From: Silene latifolia
Lineage: Eukaryota > Streptophyta > Magnoliopsida > Caryophyllales > Caryophyllaceae
Assembly (NCBI RefSeq): GCF_048544455.1
Contig: NC_133536.1
Span: 35,792,652-35,856,651, forward strand
Direction: 5' to 3'
Length of the DNA stretch: 64,000 bases
The notes below the pieces were generated by a model. The model was not told the DNA's origin, did no database searches, and was given only the letters and a program-made list of their open reading frames with translations. How positions within the stretch are numbered: position 1 is the first letter of the stretch; each line of letters starts with the position of its first letter. A program made the position numbers and the translations under genes. Positions 12,649 to 24,149 of the stretch are shown piece after piece.

Positions 12649-12682
12649 GTATCGCGCGCACCGCGCGCGATACAACAACTAG
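12649..12682 (+). terminator. Helitron 3' terminal hairpin and CTAG end
   Basis: The palindrome GTATCGCGCGC/GCGCGCGATAC has a 3-base loop. It is followed after six bases by CTAG, the CTRR terminus. In Helitrons this hairpin signals the end of rolling-circle transfer. Confidence 0.8.
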
Positions 12683-13110
12683 TAAGAAAAAAGAGTACAA
12701 CGCGTGCACACTCCTCCTAATGGTTACATCACTTGTAAAACGCTAATGCTACTCATGATGTGACAAAGTTCTCGATCTTGGAAATAACTGCCATCGTACT
12801 TAATCAACTTAATAGATGTCTTCAATTTAACAAGAATCACTCATCGCTTCAAACTTTATAATATGACGATAGTCATTCATAACGATTTTGCAGCTTCACT
12901 CCAAATGATCTTGTCACTTTTGTAGTTTGAAATCACTTGAACTTTTCTTCGCAAGACATATTATAACAATGTGCATTTATATGATATGTGACTAATTTCT
13001 AAATTATATGACATGAAAGAATGTAGTGATGCAATACGAAATTAATTCAAAGATGATATAATTAGTCTCTATATGCACATGATGAGTCGCTGATGCAAAC
13101 TGTACAGTAT
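12683..13110 (-). mobile_element. Internal 3' region of the short-LTR Copia-like element, second half
   Basis: It begins TAAGAAAAAAGAGTACAACG, which continues the phrase interrupted at 6071. Further right it becomes AT-rich and unrecognisable. The right border is an estimate. Confidence 0.4.
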
Positions 13111-13459
13111 TATTTTCAATATCCATGATTTGGATGGATTTCATGTTAATGAGCTCGTTAATAACCATATATATGTCGACTGTTAAATGGACTTATAAAG
13201 CCCTAATTCAATTGGCAATTGAATATTGCGCGCAAATATGTATCCGTTTCATATGGATATACTTTTATGATCATACATTAGAATTTCTAGAAATGATATG
13301 CTTCATATATTACACTGCAAGTGTAATTTAATATGATAAAACTTCTATTGTTTTACCAACTTTTCACTTACTTTCTCTGAAAGATCATAGATCCTAATTA
13401 GACTCTCTAATTAATATTCAAATTATCTCATAATTTGTGTTTATGTGATCTATGTAACA

Positions 13460-14622
13460 TGCATGCAATATAAAAGCATATTAACGCAAAGATTAAGGAA
13501 AAACAATTTTCTTACATTGATTTTAATGGTGAAAATGGGCACAAACTAGATCACCTATCTAGTTTGTTCTTGAGCTATATGAATATGGAAGATCCTCCAA
13601 AAACCAACCTCCAAAATAGAAAGTCTCCTTCCTTAATCTACCCAAGAACTTACCCAATAATCTTACTAATACTAACTAGATATTAAGTAAGATTACCCTT
13701 GATAATATGTAAATATTACTAACAATCTTAGTAATAAATTTGTTTACTAACATCTTAGTAAATTATGGGTTTTTATTATTTTAGAGAGAAAAGACCAACA
13801 ACCATTTCACATGCAAATACACAAAAATGAAGTAGTGTGTAAAAATAAACAACACAAAAGTGTTGTAGGAAGTGGGAGCACGGTTGGAGGGAGTAGGTGG
13901 AGTGAGGGAGTGATTTTCTTATTTTTGTCCAATCCATTATGACATGCATAATGATCATATGACAACTTATGGAAGAAAAATAAGCAAAGTGAAATGATTA
14001 TGATCATCCACTACACTCCATTTACACGGTCAATGTCCCATTTACGGGTCAATTTTGGTTCTAATATTTGTCGCACAAATACGTGTAAATTTTATTTAAA
14101 CATCGTTTTATGTTTAAATGCTACTCGATTAATTTCGTCCAAAATACTCCGTAAATATACGTGTACCGCTACACATATATATTACGTACTAATACTAATC
14201 ACATTAGTCAATTAGTACTAATTTAATAATTAACTGCTTAATCATTAATTCCCGTCTCAAATAATTTATTATTCAATTATCGCATAATTAAATAATAATT
14301 TCCGCACCTCGAGTTCACAACTCGATATCTCTCTAAATCAATTTAATCGACTAACTCTTAGTCAATTTATCAAGGGACTAACTAAACTGTATCTCATACA
14401 ATTAATTAGCTTTCGTGTTGGGGCTCGTTCCTTTAGGTGTGACCGAAAGGGATCAGCTGAACACCACCGTCTCACGACAGTAACGTCAAACCCTAGTTGG
14501 CCAACCGTTACCGATATACGTTGATTAGCTGACTAGTATTGCCAATGAATATCCCATGCATATTCCTTAATGAGATTTAATAATATTATCTCGCACTATT
14601 GTGGAGGACAAATACTCCAACA
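13460..14622 (-). mobile_element. LTR of a decayed Copia element
   Basis: Read on the minus strand it starts TGTTGGAGTATTTGTCC at 14622. It resembles the LTR of the complete Copia at 52182-53162, including the blocks GTGACC...GGGA.CAG.TGA.CACC and AACGTCAAAC. The other end is uncertain. The adjoining plus-strand sequence 14623-14640 is the mirror of a polypurine tract (AAGTGGAAGAT). Confidence 0.6.
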
Positions 14623-17510
14623 ATCTTCCACTTGTCCGAGACAAGCTGTGGGATGATTATAACACACAATTGTGGATAAGTCCTTATCCCAACAATATCC
14701 TGCTTGTACTCTACAAGGGTGTGTTACCGATTCTCTTGTCCGTTTTAACAACAATCTCCCACTCAATGCAAGGTGTCTTTCAGGTCGCACTTGCACATGA
14801 ACATATCGTGAGTGGTTTTCTCGATCGGGAGTGTGACTACCTGACCGGAAAAATCTCCCACAAATTACTTCCGAGCGTGGCCACGCATTTGTAGTCATAA
14901 CTTCTCGAGTGGCCTTGAGATGTTTAAACCCAACGTGAGTGGACAATTTCTGTCTGCCCTATCTATCCTTTTGCATAATACAGATCACCATGACCCAGTA
15001 GATGTCCTTTAGCCCCCTTTCACGACATGACCTAGGACAAAAACCAAAGTCACTCGGAAACTGCACTTGCTCAGATAATAGTCTCTAGTTTAAAGAATCG
15101 ACTCATAGGAATATCATAGAAGTCCCCGCCACGACCAAGCATCTGTAATAGATCTAAGGGACTCTATAAATGTCACTGCCCGGCAAAGTGTCCCACAGTC
15201 TGCCTATGTATACGATTAGTCATCCTTATGACCTTATGGTACTGAACCTACCATCAATCGTCTTACAATCTAGTCACTCCGAGACGTCACCTCATTAAGT
15301 GACTAGGGGCTAATACAATGTTCATCCTATTCACTTGAATTGGGGTTCAACATTGTCTCCACAACCAATTCGGATAAACAAGGTATTATTGTTTTCAGTC
15401 AAACTGAATAATTGAGTTCTTAAAGAGACTCAAACAATGAATGCGATCATGACTTACGTAAATATTAATACGCTATCCAATATTCACATAACGATCTTTA
15501 ACAATTATGGTATACTCTTTAATCACATTGAGATGACATAACCATCATGTCTACCTTATGCCTACGGCTTTGGTTAGAGGATTAACAACAGTTGCATCAC
15601 TCTAATTTCCATTGCTATTTTCCTTTGTTCTATGCAATTTTTTCATCACATAGAGCCTTTCTAAGTACATGTCTAAACCAATTTTAGACTCTGGTTCTAA
15701 AGGCAGTCAAACACTCCCACTGTTTTCACAGTCTCTCGGGAGACGATATTCGGCTAACAGAACTACTTTAGTTCCATTAAAATACGGATATCGATTATCT
15801 CTTTTACAACATCGGATGTTGTAATGTACTTAGCTTTGGTTTATGATTTGTACTTATAACACTTATACATACACATCCTTCATATGACATCTTTTATGTA
15901 TGACTCCTCATATATATATCTGCTTTATACATCTATAACTTCTTATACATATATGTATAACTTCTTATACATATTATTCTTTACGCACATAACACTCTTA
16001 CATGCTAACCATTCCTTAACAAGGCTCATAACATCTTATAAGCATAGGAATGTAATCGTGTAACTCTTTTAAACGAAATTCATTAATTCCTCCAAACAAC
16101 AAGAGTAAATCCTCAGTGCTTCTCAAGTACTCAAGGATGCTCTTGATAATCATCTAGTGACACTCACTAGAAAATGATTGGTAATGACACATGATAAGTC
16201 CCGACGAGAGAAGCTTTTAGCATATTTAATAGATCCTGCAGCGGAAGCACAAGAGATCATATTAATTGTTCAACAACTTGAATGAGTCAAGAATCTTATC
16301 ACATAAGTCTCTTGACTATAATGCTAATATCCATGGAGATCTATCTCATTAGATCCAAATATTTTATATGCGCCATGCTACTCTCAAATATTCACCCGAG
16401 AATATTTCTAGTCACTAATATGTCAAACACATATTTAGACTAAGAAATATCACCTTTGCTACATTTCTAGTCGCTAATATGTCAAGCACATATTTAGACT
16501 AAGAAACTCACTTTAGCTCCCACTAAACTCCATGTATCATCATGGTACCTCGACAACTCAAGTAATACCATTATGATTAATGACATGATTTAACCCAAGG
16601 TTCCAACTCTTTGACGTATATAAGATCACAAAAGGGATCTTTCAAGCATGCTTGGCTTCTTAGCATTGACAAGATCAACAAAACTTCTCCGAAGGAGAAA
16701 GTTTCGTTATTTATTTGCCGAATCTCATCCTCATGAGAAGCTATATTGCTAAGAACATACGAATTGATAAAGGCATTTGGGTTGTCACAAAACTCTCTAT
16801 AACCAACCCAAATTTTAAACATCTTATGTAACTTTTATGAAAAGATCAAGGTAATCTATCAAAGTATTCGCCTTGAATCAAGTCTAGAAAACATCTCATG
16901 TTTCCTTCCTTATCACATCTTGTGTAAGGAGACCAATTCGAATTGTATGCTTTCATGCCATCACATAGAGTTCATACTATAGAAAAGCCTTCGATGAGGG
17001 TTGAAGATTCGTCACTTCCGAAAAGTAACGCAATCTTATCGCAAAATTACCTCCTTATAACCACTGAGCCTCAATACAGAACGTCTTCTAGTATTGTACA
17101 CTGTTTATGGGGCCTTGGACTTCCGCAAGTTCAAAATTTCTCCCACTCTGTCTTCCAGAAAATAAAAATCTTTCTAGAAAGACAGCATTATGAGCCACAA
17201 ACTCTTTGTTCTCGTTTTGGAGGAGTAAAAACCATGCTGTTCAATTTTGGATAACCCTCACAAATACATAAATTGGTTCTGAACATAAACATTTGTGGTC
17301 CCAAATGTATAAAAATGACAAGTTAGGGACCCTCCCCATCCATATCTCATATGGAGTCATTTAGGCTATTATAGTCGGGTTTTAAACTTTTAGTGAGAAA
17401 ATAGCTTACAAAATTGCAAAAACCTCAAACTATATCTCATAAAGTTCGGTTTATTTTCTTGCCTACACCATACTCTATGGTGTCCCAAGGAGAAGGTGTA
17501 TGTGAACTGA
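14623..17510 (-). pseudogene. Decayed Copia internal region with pol remnants
   Basis: Short stretches match the pol 3' half and 3' UTR of the Copia at 45463-53162 in the same order. The 3' UTR phrase CTCCCACTCAATGYAA is at 14756. A remnant of the conserved RT block preceding the AFLNG motif is at 16690-16750. An integrase-side KTPYE-type remnant is near 17330-17370. Frames are broken throughout by stops and indels, and the LTR at the 5' end is not in place. It is much older than the intact Copia. Confidence 0.55.
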
Positions 17511-19360
17511 TGAATGCTCAAAAGTCATAAACCATTTATAGATATTTATGTATGTATTAAATTTGGAAATAATAAAAAAACCAAACGTCATAAAACGCAT
17601 CATCATTTGGCTATAAATGTTTGATGGAAGACAACATTTGTGAGCCAAAATTCAAGCAAATATTTTTGTACCCCCATCGCCAAAAGAATTATATATATGT
17701 GTCAATAATCTTTCTTATCATTTAATCAACATCAAGGTAAGTGTACTAAGGTTTTAAATTAATAATTTATTTATTTACTTTTAAGTTCCATTGGTTATGA
17801 AGTAATCTTCATATTTTTAATCTTCACATATATGTTGTTTTGTTCTCATTCAGGGGCTATCAAGATTTGTGCAGTTGTGCTATTCATAGGTAAATATGCT
17901 TACATCTTTATGATTCAATACCCTATTTCTTACATTATTTAAGGAAAACCTTAAATTAATAACGATAAGGTTAATATTACATAAATCAAATTCTACCATT
18001 TTGTTTTTTGTTTATTAATCACTCAGTGGATTTTTTTTGTAGGGATAGTTCATTGGATAAAGAAGACTATTTGAAGAAGAGAAATACTAAAATTGCTTAA
18101 ACAAATATTCCCTCCATTCCACTCAATACTATGTTATAAACTAACTACAAAATTGACTACATGAATGTGAATGACTAATTGTTTTTAGATTCATAAATAA
18201 AATTTAGTATTTCAGAAACTTTCAAATGTATGTTTTTATTTTGGTACGTGTTTCTTTTTTATTCATCATTTGTCTTTTGAAGAATAGCTCTCATAGAATG
18301 AAAATGGAGTTGCAAGGATCTCAATCTTATTAACAAGTTGGACAAAAAAAATCTATTGACATAGATAATGGCTAAATGTAAATTATTATCAAATATTTAT
18401 GCGTACATGTCATATTATCTAATGCATATGTCTTATAACACATAAGAGATTGCAATGAGATTTGTAGTAGACTAGTATTTAACTCATTTTATCATTTATG
18501 CAAAAATATAAAATTTAGAATTTTTGACAAATTGGTATAGATGATATAGTAAGACTAGCATTTATTAAAGTTCATAACTATGCTACTATATGATTATGAC
18601 AATTAAAATATTGATAAGATAAAAAAAACCTTATAATTCTATATGTTTTAAGTTCCTTACATTGTGAGATTTATTATTTTCAAAAAAAGAAGGAAAAAAA
18701 AGAGAAATAATTCAACATTATGCATTAATTTACCCTTTCGTCTTTACTTACTAACTTTATTTGCCGGAAGACAAAGCGATGTTCAAACTTTTACATAGAA
18801 AATTTAGTACAAAATCTATACAATCTAATCAAAAAGCAACCTTAAGCATTTTTTTTTTACACGATGTCATGAATTACTGGACTCATTGAAAGCTAACTTT
18901 TTTTTTAAACCACATGTTTTTAGTATATTAATCAAAATAACAACTAAAATACAATATATAGTTTTGAAAATAAACCAAAATTGTCAAAAAAATAAGGCAT
19001 TAACTAACTAATTTTTATGTATTTGAAGACTATATTTTTTAAATGGATCAACTAATTGCTCAGACAAATATAAACAATACGATAAAAATAACAAAACTAA
19101 AACAGATAAACTCGTGAATCTCACGGATCACAAACCTAGTTTCTCTAATCAAAATACATTAAGGAGAAACATGAAAAATAAGTGAATTGTGAATTTAAAT
19201 TCTATAAATAATACAATAAAAAGTCAAACTCTATAAATACCGTGCATATATTGCACGAGGTCTATATTAATAACTCTATAAATACCGCGCATTCATTGTG
19301 TGAGATCTAAACTAGTTATCAGATTAAATAGATAGGACAAAGTCTCACATTAGATAGTTA
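17511..19360. other. AT-rich stretch without a recognised gene
   Basis: There is no long ORF. A small unit with splice-like signals is at 17690-18080 (TATATATATG, CAAG|GTAAGT, TTCAG|GG, CATAG|GTAAAT, TTTTGTAG|GG). Two Helitron-like 3' ends may lie near 19117-19136 and 19252-19314, each with an imperfect hairpin followed by CTAG|T. The stretch may be a degraded Helitron. Confidence 0.4.
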
Positions 19361-19496
19361 GGAAACCGCCTCACCCTAAACTGACCGAAGATTATGTCAG
19401 ATAGGAGAATATCTCATATTATATTGATAGAAGATCGTCTTAAACTAAAATGACGATCGTTTCATGTTAAATAGATACGAGACCGTTTCACATTAA

Positions 19497-19772
19497 GGAG
19501 TCGTTTGGTTCGCTAAGAGAATTGAAGTTCCAAGGAAGTAAGAGTTCCCATGATTTTGTAAATCACATGAAATGGAAGAAAGTTGTTTGGTTGGGATGTA
19601 GGAAGTGAATTCCATAGGAATTCCCAATTTCCCACTTACCTAGGGGGCCTAGGTAAACAAATTCCCACATCATTTCAATTCATGTGATTTGGGGCAAACA
19701 AACAACTCATCCAATTTGTAAATCCCATGAATAATAATTCATGTGTTTTAGAATGGGTAACCAAACAACCCC
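19497..19772. mobile_element. PIF/Harbinger (Tourist-like) MITE, 276 bp, TAA duplication
   Basis: The termini are GGAGTCGTTTGGTT on the left and AACCAAACAACCCC on the right, imperfect 14-bp inverted repeats of the Tourist type. TAA at 19494-19496 and 19773-19775 is the expected 3-bp target duplication. There is no ORF. Confidence 0.85.
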
Positions 19773-20000
19773 TAAGTAGACAAGAGTTCGTCTCAATTAA
19801 ATAGATATGAGGTTGTCTCACTTAAATAGATATGAGTCCGTCTCAATTAAATAGATATGAAGTCGTCTCAATTAAATAGATATAAAACCGTCGCACTTAA
19901 ATAGATATATGATGATGTCATATTAGTTTGATAAGAGACCGTCTCACTTAAATAGATATATGATGATGTCATATAAAACCGTCTCACTTAATATTGAATC

Positions 20001-22001
20001 AACCACGGACCTGGGTGTGTATCTAGGGGTACAAACTATTAATGGCAGAGTGACGAAAGAAACCTTTGACTATATTGCCCAACGTGTGGATAAGAGATTG
20101 ACGGGTTGGAGGTCCAAAAACCTTTCGCTGGCAGGAAGGGCTACCCTAATTCAATCTACTTTATCAACAATTCCATCCTATGTTATGCAAACAACACGAC
20201 TTCCACGATCTTTATGTGATGAATTAGATAAGAAGTCGCGTCGGTTTCTATGGGGTGGCGACCAGGAATCCCGAGGACTAAGTCTTGTGTCATGGGATAT
20301 GGTGACTAATGAGAAAACCAATGGGGGCTTGGGAATTCGGTTCATGCGCCAAGTAAATGTAGCTTTCATGGCGAAACTTGGTTGGAGAATGGTCACGGAA
20401 CCGAATGCTCTTTGGGCTCGTGTCTTGAGACATAAATATTGCAAAGGGAGGTGTGATTTGGGAATGTTCAAAACGAAGCCGACGAGTTCTAACACTTGGA
20501 AGGGCATTGTCGAGGCAATTGAGGTGACCAAAAAAGGGATGGGATCTGCGATTGGTAATGGAGTGCGGACTGCTTTTTGCAAAGCAGAGTTGGGCGATCC
20601 CGAACCTCGATAGAGCTTACTTCCCATCATGTACCGGAGGATATCATAAATTACACGGTGGCTGATATGTGGGATGCTCAGTTGGGATGGAGATGGGACG
20701 TCTTTGCGGAATTTTTTAACCCAGAAATCCTACAAACAATAGCGTCTTATGAGGTTGTTCCGGGCGAAGAGAACACTGATCAAACTTACCGGGCAGGGAC
20801 TTCGTCCGGTTTCTTTTCGGTGAAATCAGCTATCATGTTAATTCGGGGTAATGAAGGTAATGGGAATGACGGATTATGGAAACTTCCATGGAAGACTTGG
20901 GCTCCTCAACGAATGCGCATGTTCCTTTGGCTCCTTCTTCATGATCGGATCATGACCAATGTCAATAGAGCAAAAAGAAATCTTACGATGATGACCGTGT
21001 TGTGGTGTTTGTCGAGATAAGGAGGAGACGACCTTGCATCTTCTTCGAGATTGTGGCCAAGCTCGTAAAATCTGGAATCTATTTCCGTTTGTCAAAGACC
21101 GCAAGTTCTTGGAGATTATGGAAGTTAAGGAATGGGTGGCTGCCAATTTGAAACATGAAGGCTGTGTTGAATTGAGAGCGTGGGCTACTACATTCACTGT
21201 GATTGTATGGTGGATATGGCGTTGGAGAAACAATAGGGTGTTTGATAGAATGGCAGCAATTCCCGAGAACCCTTTTACGTTCCTTACACAACGAATTTGG
21301 GAGGTTTTAAATGCGAAAGAAGGTCTTGATGAGGCTTTGAGTAGGAAGAACCGAGGGCATGAGGAAATTTTCGTCAGATGGATAGCACCACCAGTAAATT
21401 GGGTTGTTTTGAATGTTGATGGAGCTTCGAAGGGCAACCCGGGGTTGGCCGGGGCAGATGGAATTTTTCGTAATTCAAGTGGTCACATTATTGAAGCCTT
21501 TGCAGAAAAACTTGGAATTGCGACGGTCACTAGGGCGGAGCTGATGGCTTTGAGACGTGGATTAATGATAGCTTTGAAGCGGAAAATAACACGGCTTATA
21601 ATTCAGACGGACTCCATGGTGGTTGCGAGAGTATTGGAGGCTCACGAATCATTCCCCACGGCACACTCGCACTTAATGCAAATTTGTAAGTCGTTTATAA
21701 ATGACTCACATATGCAAGTCCAGGTAATTCATATTTATCGTGAGGCAAACAAATGCGCCGATTGGATGGCAAATCTCGGAGTTTCCCAGCCATATCAACT
21801 ATGCCGTGTGGATCATACCAACTTACCGATGGAGCTATTCCACTTAATCCAGCAAGACATGGGAGGTGTGGCGTGGCCACGAGTTGTACCAATGTTTCGG
21901 TTCAAGCTTTAGTTTCATTAGCTTGTTTTTGTTTTTGTTGTTCTTTCTTTAACGTTTCATGGATGTAATCCGCTTCTCTTGACCAAAAAAAAAAAAAAAA
22001 A
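20001..22001 (+). mobile_element. 5'-truncated LINE (plant L1/RTE-like with RNase H), poly(A) tail
   Basis: The retrotransposon 3' part spans about 2.0 kb and ends in a run of about 17 A at 21985-22001. A 10-bp imperfect target duplication flanks it: ATATTGAATC at 19991-20000 and ATATTAAATC at 22002-22011. It lacks the 5' UTR, ORF1, endonuclease and most of the reverse transcriptase, as expected of incomplete target-primed reverse transcription. Confidence 0.88.
20002..21912 (+). pseudogene. LINE ORF2 C-terminal half: RT end, zf-RVT and RNase H
   Basis: Reading in order: the RT thumb region (LGVQTINGRVTKETF, WRSKNLSLAGRATLIQS, IPSYVMQT), a connector (RRFLWGG, GGLGIRFMRQVN, AKLGWRM), then a zf-RVT block around 21005-21055 with Cys-Cys-His-Cys spacing (CGVCRDK...HLLRDC). 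The C-terminal plant RNase H domain follows (NVDGASKGNPGLAG with the first Asp, then TRAELMA, IQTDSMV, and the last part REANKCADWMANLG). It ends at TAG 21910-21912. Frameshifts near 20575 and 21020 break the frame. The last 292 codons, with the RNase H domain, are still open. Confidence 0.9.
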
Positions 22002-22060
22002 ATATTAAATCGATAGGAGACCGTCTCAAGTTTAATGAGTCATTACTTCAATGAAGATTT

Positions 22061-22507
22061 TACTTCAAGAAGTAATATACGGAGTACATGTATTTATGTA
22101 TCACTGTCAATTAAAATGAAAATTTCAAGATAGATCACGCAAAGTACTCAACTAACCAATTATATACTCCGTATTATATATAAACAAAAGACCCCAAATT
22201 TCTTGAACTCATATGTAATACCTTTGTTAAGCTACCTTAGATGAATTAAAATAAGGGTCATATACGCGTGACAACTTAGCCATGAATTAAGATTTTCTGT
22301 TTGGATTTTCATTAAGTAATTCTTACCGTAAACAAATACACAAACAAGACCATTAGTGGAGAACACTTGATGATCAATTAAGGGTTGAAGAATAATTGAC
22401 GGCTACGGATTTGCGGCCAAATAAAAATTAGATTGTTCCAGTTTATTCCATTAAATATAATAACGAAAACGTACATGCTCAATTAATAGAGTTTTATGCT
22501 GATAACG
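22061..22507. other. AT-rich spacer
   Basis: No gene is seen. It contains the words TATACGGAGTACAT and TATACTCCGTATTAT, small inverted relatives of a motif scattered through the window. Confidence 0.5.
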
Positions 22508-23351
22508 TATTATAAAATAAAAAATAAAGAACTAATTATAGAGAGAATTTAGGGGGTGTTTGGTTGGGGGATATGGAATGGATTGGAATGGATATCACCG
22601 ATTTAAGTGTTTGGTTGACCACTTTTGGAATGGATTTAGAAATCCAAGGGTTTCTCAATCCACCTCAATCCCTTGGAATCCCATACTTTACACTTCCCCA
22701 AGTTTCTAAATCCAATACCTCCTGGATACAAAACCTAAAATTAAGAAAGAAAAAAAAACCAAATTGCTGTTGTTTTACTCTACGTAAGTCTTCATCTTCT
22801 ACTTTCATAATATTTTTTTTTGCTTTTATAAAAAAATTTGCTTGTGATTGTTCATAGGTATACATGATTCGTTGCAATAATACATGTGTCTATTGCTTTA
22901 AACAATATTTACGGGTTGTATGACGACTCGTATGACAATTGCCTTAAAAAATTGTGTTGTTGTATAAGTAATATTGAAATATGCACATGATTGAATTATT
23001 TTCGCAGGATTGAATAGTAGAGTTCATTGTCTATGACCAGTTACATTCCGTCTGTTGATTGAATTACAATCCATTACAAAATTGAACCAAATAAGTGTTA
23101 AAAGGTATGGGGTTATAACTCCATTCCACCCTGGATTCTCATCCCAATCCATTCCATTCTCACACTTTGAACCAAACAGCCTCTTAGAAGAAAAAATAAG
23201 CAAAATAGATTGAGAGGGGAGAGAGATCTATCTTCTTCATTACTGATGGGAGTATATATAGTACATAGGAGAAGAGTGAATCGGAACCCTAATTACATAT
23301 CTAGTGGGCATAAGCCCAATGGACATCCACACTAATTAATATTTCATAACA
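22508..23351 (-). mobile_element. Solo LTR of the short-LTR Copia-like family, split by a MITE
   Basis: The two parts (22508-22551 and 23187-23351) together match the LTR at 5689-5901, including GAGAGGGGAGAGAGATCTAT, GGGAGTATATATAGTACATA and GAAGAGTGAATCGGAACCCT. No internal sequence follows on either side, so it is solo or truncated. No clear 5-bp target duplication was found. Confidence 0.7.
22552..23183. mobile_element. PIF/Harbinger MITE, 632 bp, TTA duplication
   Basis: The left end GGGGGTGTTTGGTT and right end AACCAAACAGCCTC are inverted repeats. TTA at 22549-22551 and 23184-23186 is the target duplication. The empty site is present in the sister LTR at 5689-5901, where the flanks are contiguous (GAGAACTTAGAAG). 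That makes the borders certain to within a base or two. A short ORF inside shows no domain. Confidence 0.9.
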
Positions 23352-24149
23352 CATGTGAATATATCACTTATTTATATTTTGTGAATATCGATATCTTCAT
23401 TTGTGAACTCGTTCAAATCAACGAAATAATAATCATGAATATTTTGCTTCATAGACCGTAGCAAAGCGAATAATGCAAAATAATTTGGCCAAAAAACATG
23501 AAATTTACTTAATTGAGTAGTAATAGATCCATGATAGGTTTTTTGTATAATACGTAACATTAAGTATTGAGCAGTATAACTGAATTGTAGCATAGTGGGT
23601 GGTTGTTTTTATAATTTTTTATTGTCTTTATTTTATATTTTATTTTTCTCAATAACTCCCTAAGAGTATCATGGCTTGGAGCATGATATAATTTACCTGG
23701 GAATATTCTCTTACCCTCTCGTGCCTCCGAGGCTCTGAGTTGGTTTTTGTTTAAGATGAGCGTATCTGTCTTTTCAAGTCCGTTTCACACTTGGGCTAAG
23801 GGGTAATTCTGTTGATACTTGATTATTCGTCAAGTGCAAGGCTGGATAAAGCTTTGTCTATAGAGGAGTACTTTGTTAAGCGATGCCAGTGTCCGCCATA
23901 TCTTTGTTATACAATCAGCTAATGGATTCCCTCCAATGGGGTTGACACAAAGTAGAGGTGAATTAAGTGATCATTAGCGGCTTGGGCCGGACGTGGTGTC
24001 AGGCGGGCCTAAATTTGTTTCCGTATCCATTACAGCGGGCTAAGTTGATTGTCCACGCCCGCCCATTTAAATAGGAAGGCCTACCCATGGGCTTAAAATT
24101 AAAACAAAAAAAAATCAGTTGTTAACTTAAGCAAAACTACCTACTATAA
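23352..24149. other. Spacer without a recognised gene
   Basis: No ORF with recognisable similarity is present on either strand. A GC-richer stretch at 23985-24060 has no signature I can name. Confidence 0.5.

Larger units (their letters stand above)
6072..12682 (+). mobile_element. Helitron (non-autonomous, about 6.6 kb) carrying gene fragments
   Basis: The 3' terminus is diagnostic: a perfect 11-bp hairpin at 12649-12673 (GTATCGCGCGC, loop ACC, then the complement), nine bases, and the end CTAG at 12679-12682, followed by host T. The proposed 5' end begins TC at 6072 after host A, so the insertion is between A and T as Helitrons require. Flanking DNA on both sides belongs to one Copia-like element, which supports the borders. 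No Rep/helicase ORF is visible, so it depends on a partner for movement. The interior holds exon-like fragments (6495-10544), a Stowaway MITE and small tandem duplications. The left end could instead be at 6093, because the first 21 bp are duplicated. Confidence 0.75.
19361..22060. repeat. Degenerate tandem array of GACCGTCTC-containing units, split by a MITE and a LINE
   Basis: Units of roughly 22-27 bp of the form GACCGTCTCA.TTAAATAGATATGA are repeated at 19361-19496, 19773-20000 and 22002-22040. Some neighbouring units fuse into longer 50-60 bp higher-order units (TATGATGATGTCATAT recurs at 19905 and 19957). The core is near-palindromic (GAGACCGTCTC). The interruptions at 19497-19772 and 20001-22001 are separate insertions. 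Confidence 0.75.

Noticed and set aside
18105..18240. Possible Stowaway-like left end (CCCTCCATTCCACTC)
   Set aside because: No matching inverted right end or TA pair was found.
20178..20630. 150-codon minus-strand ORF over the LINE
   Set aside because: Antisense shadow of the reverse transcriptase part.
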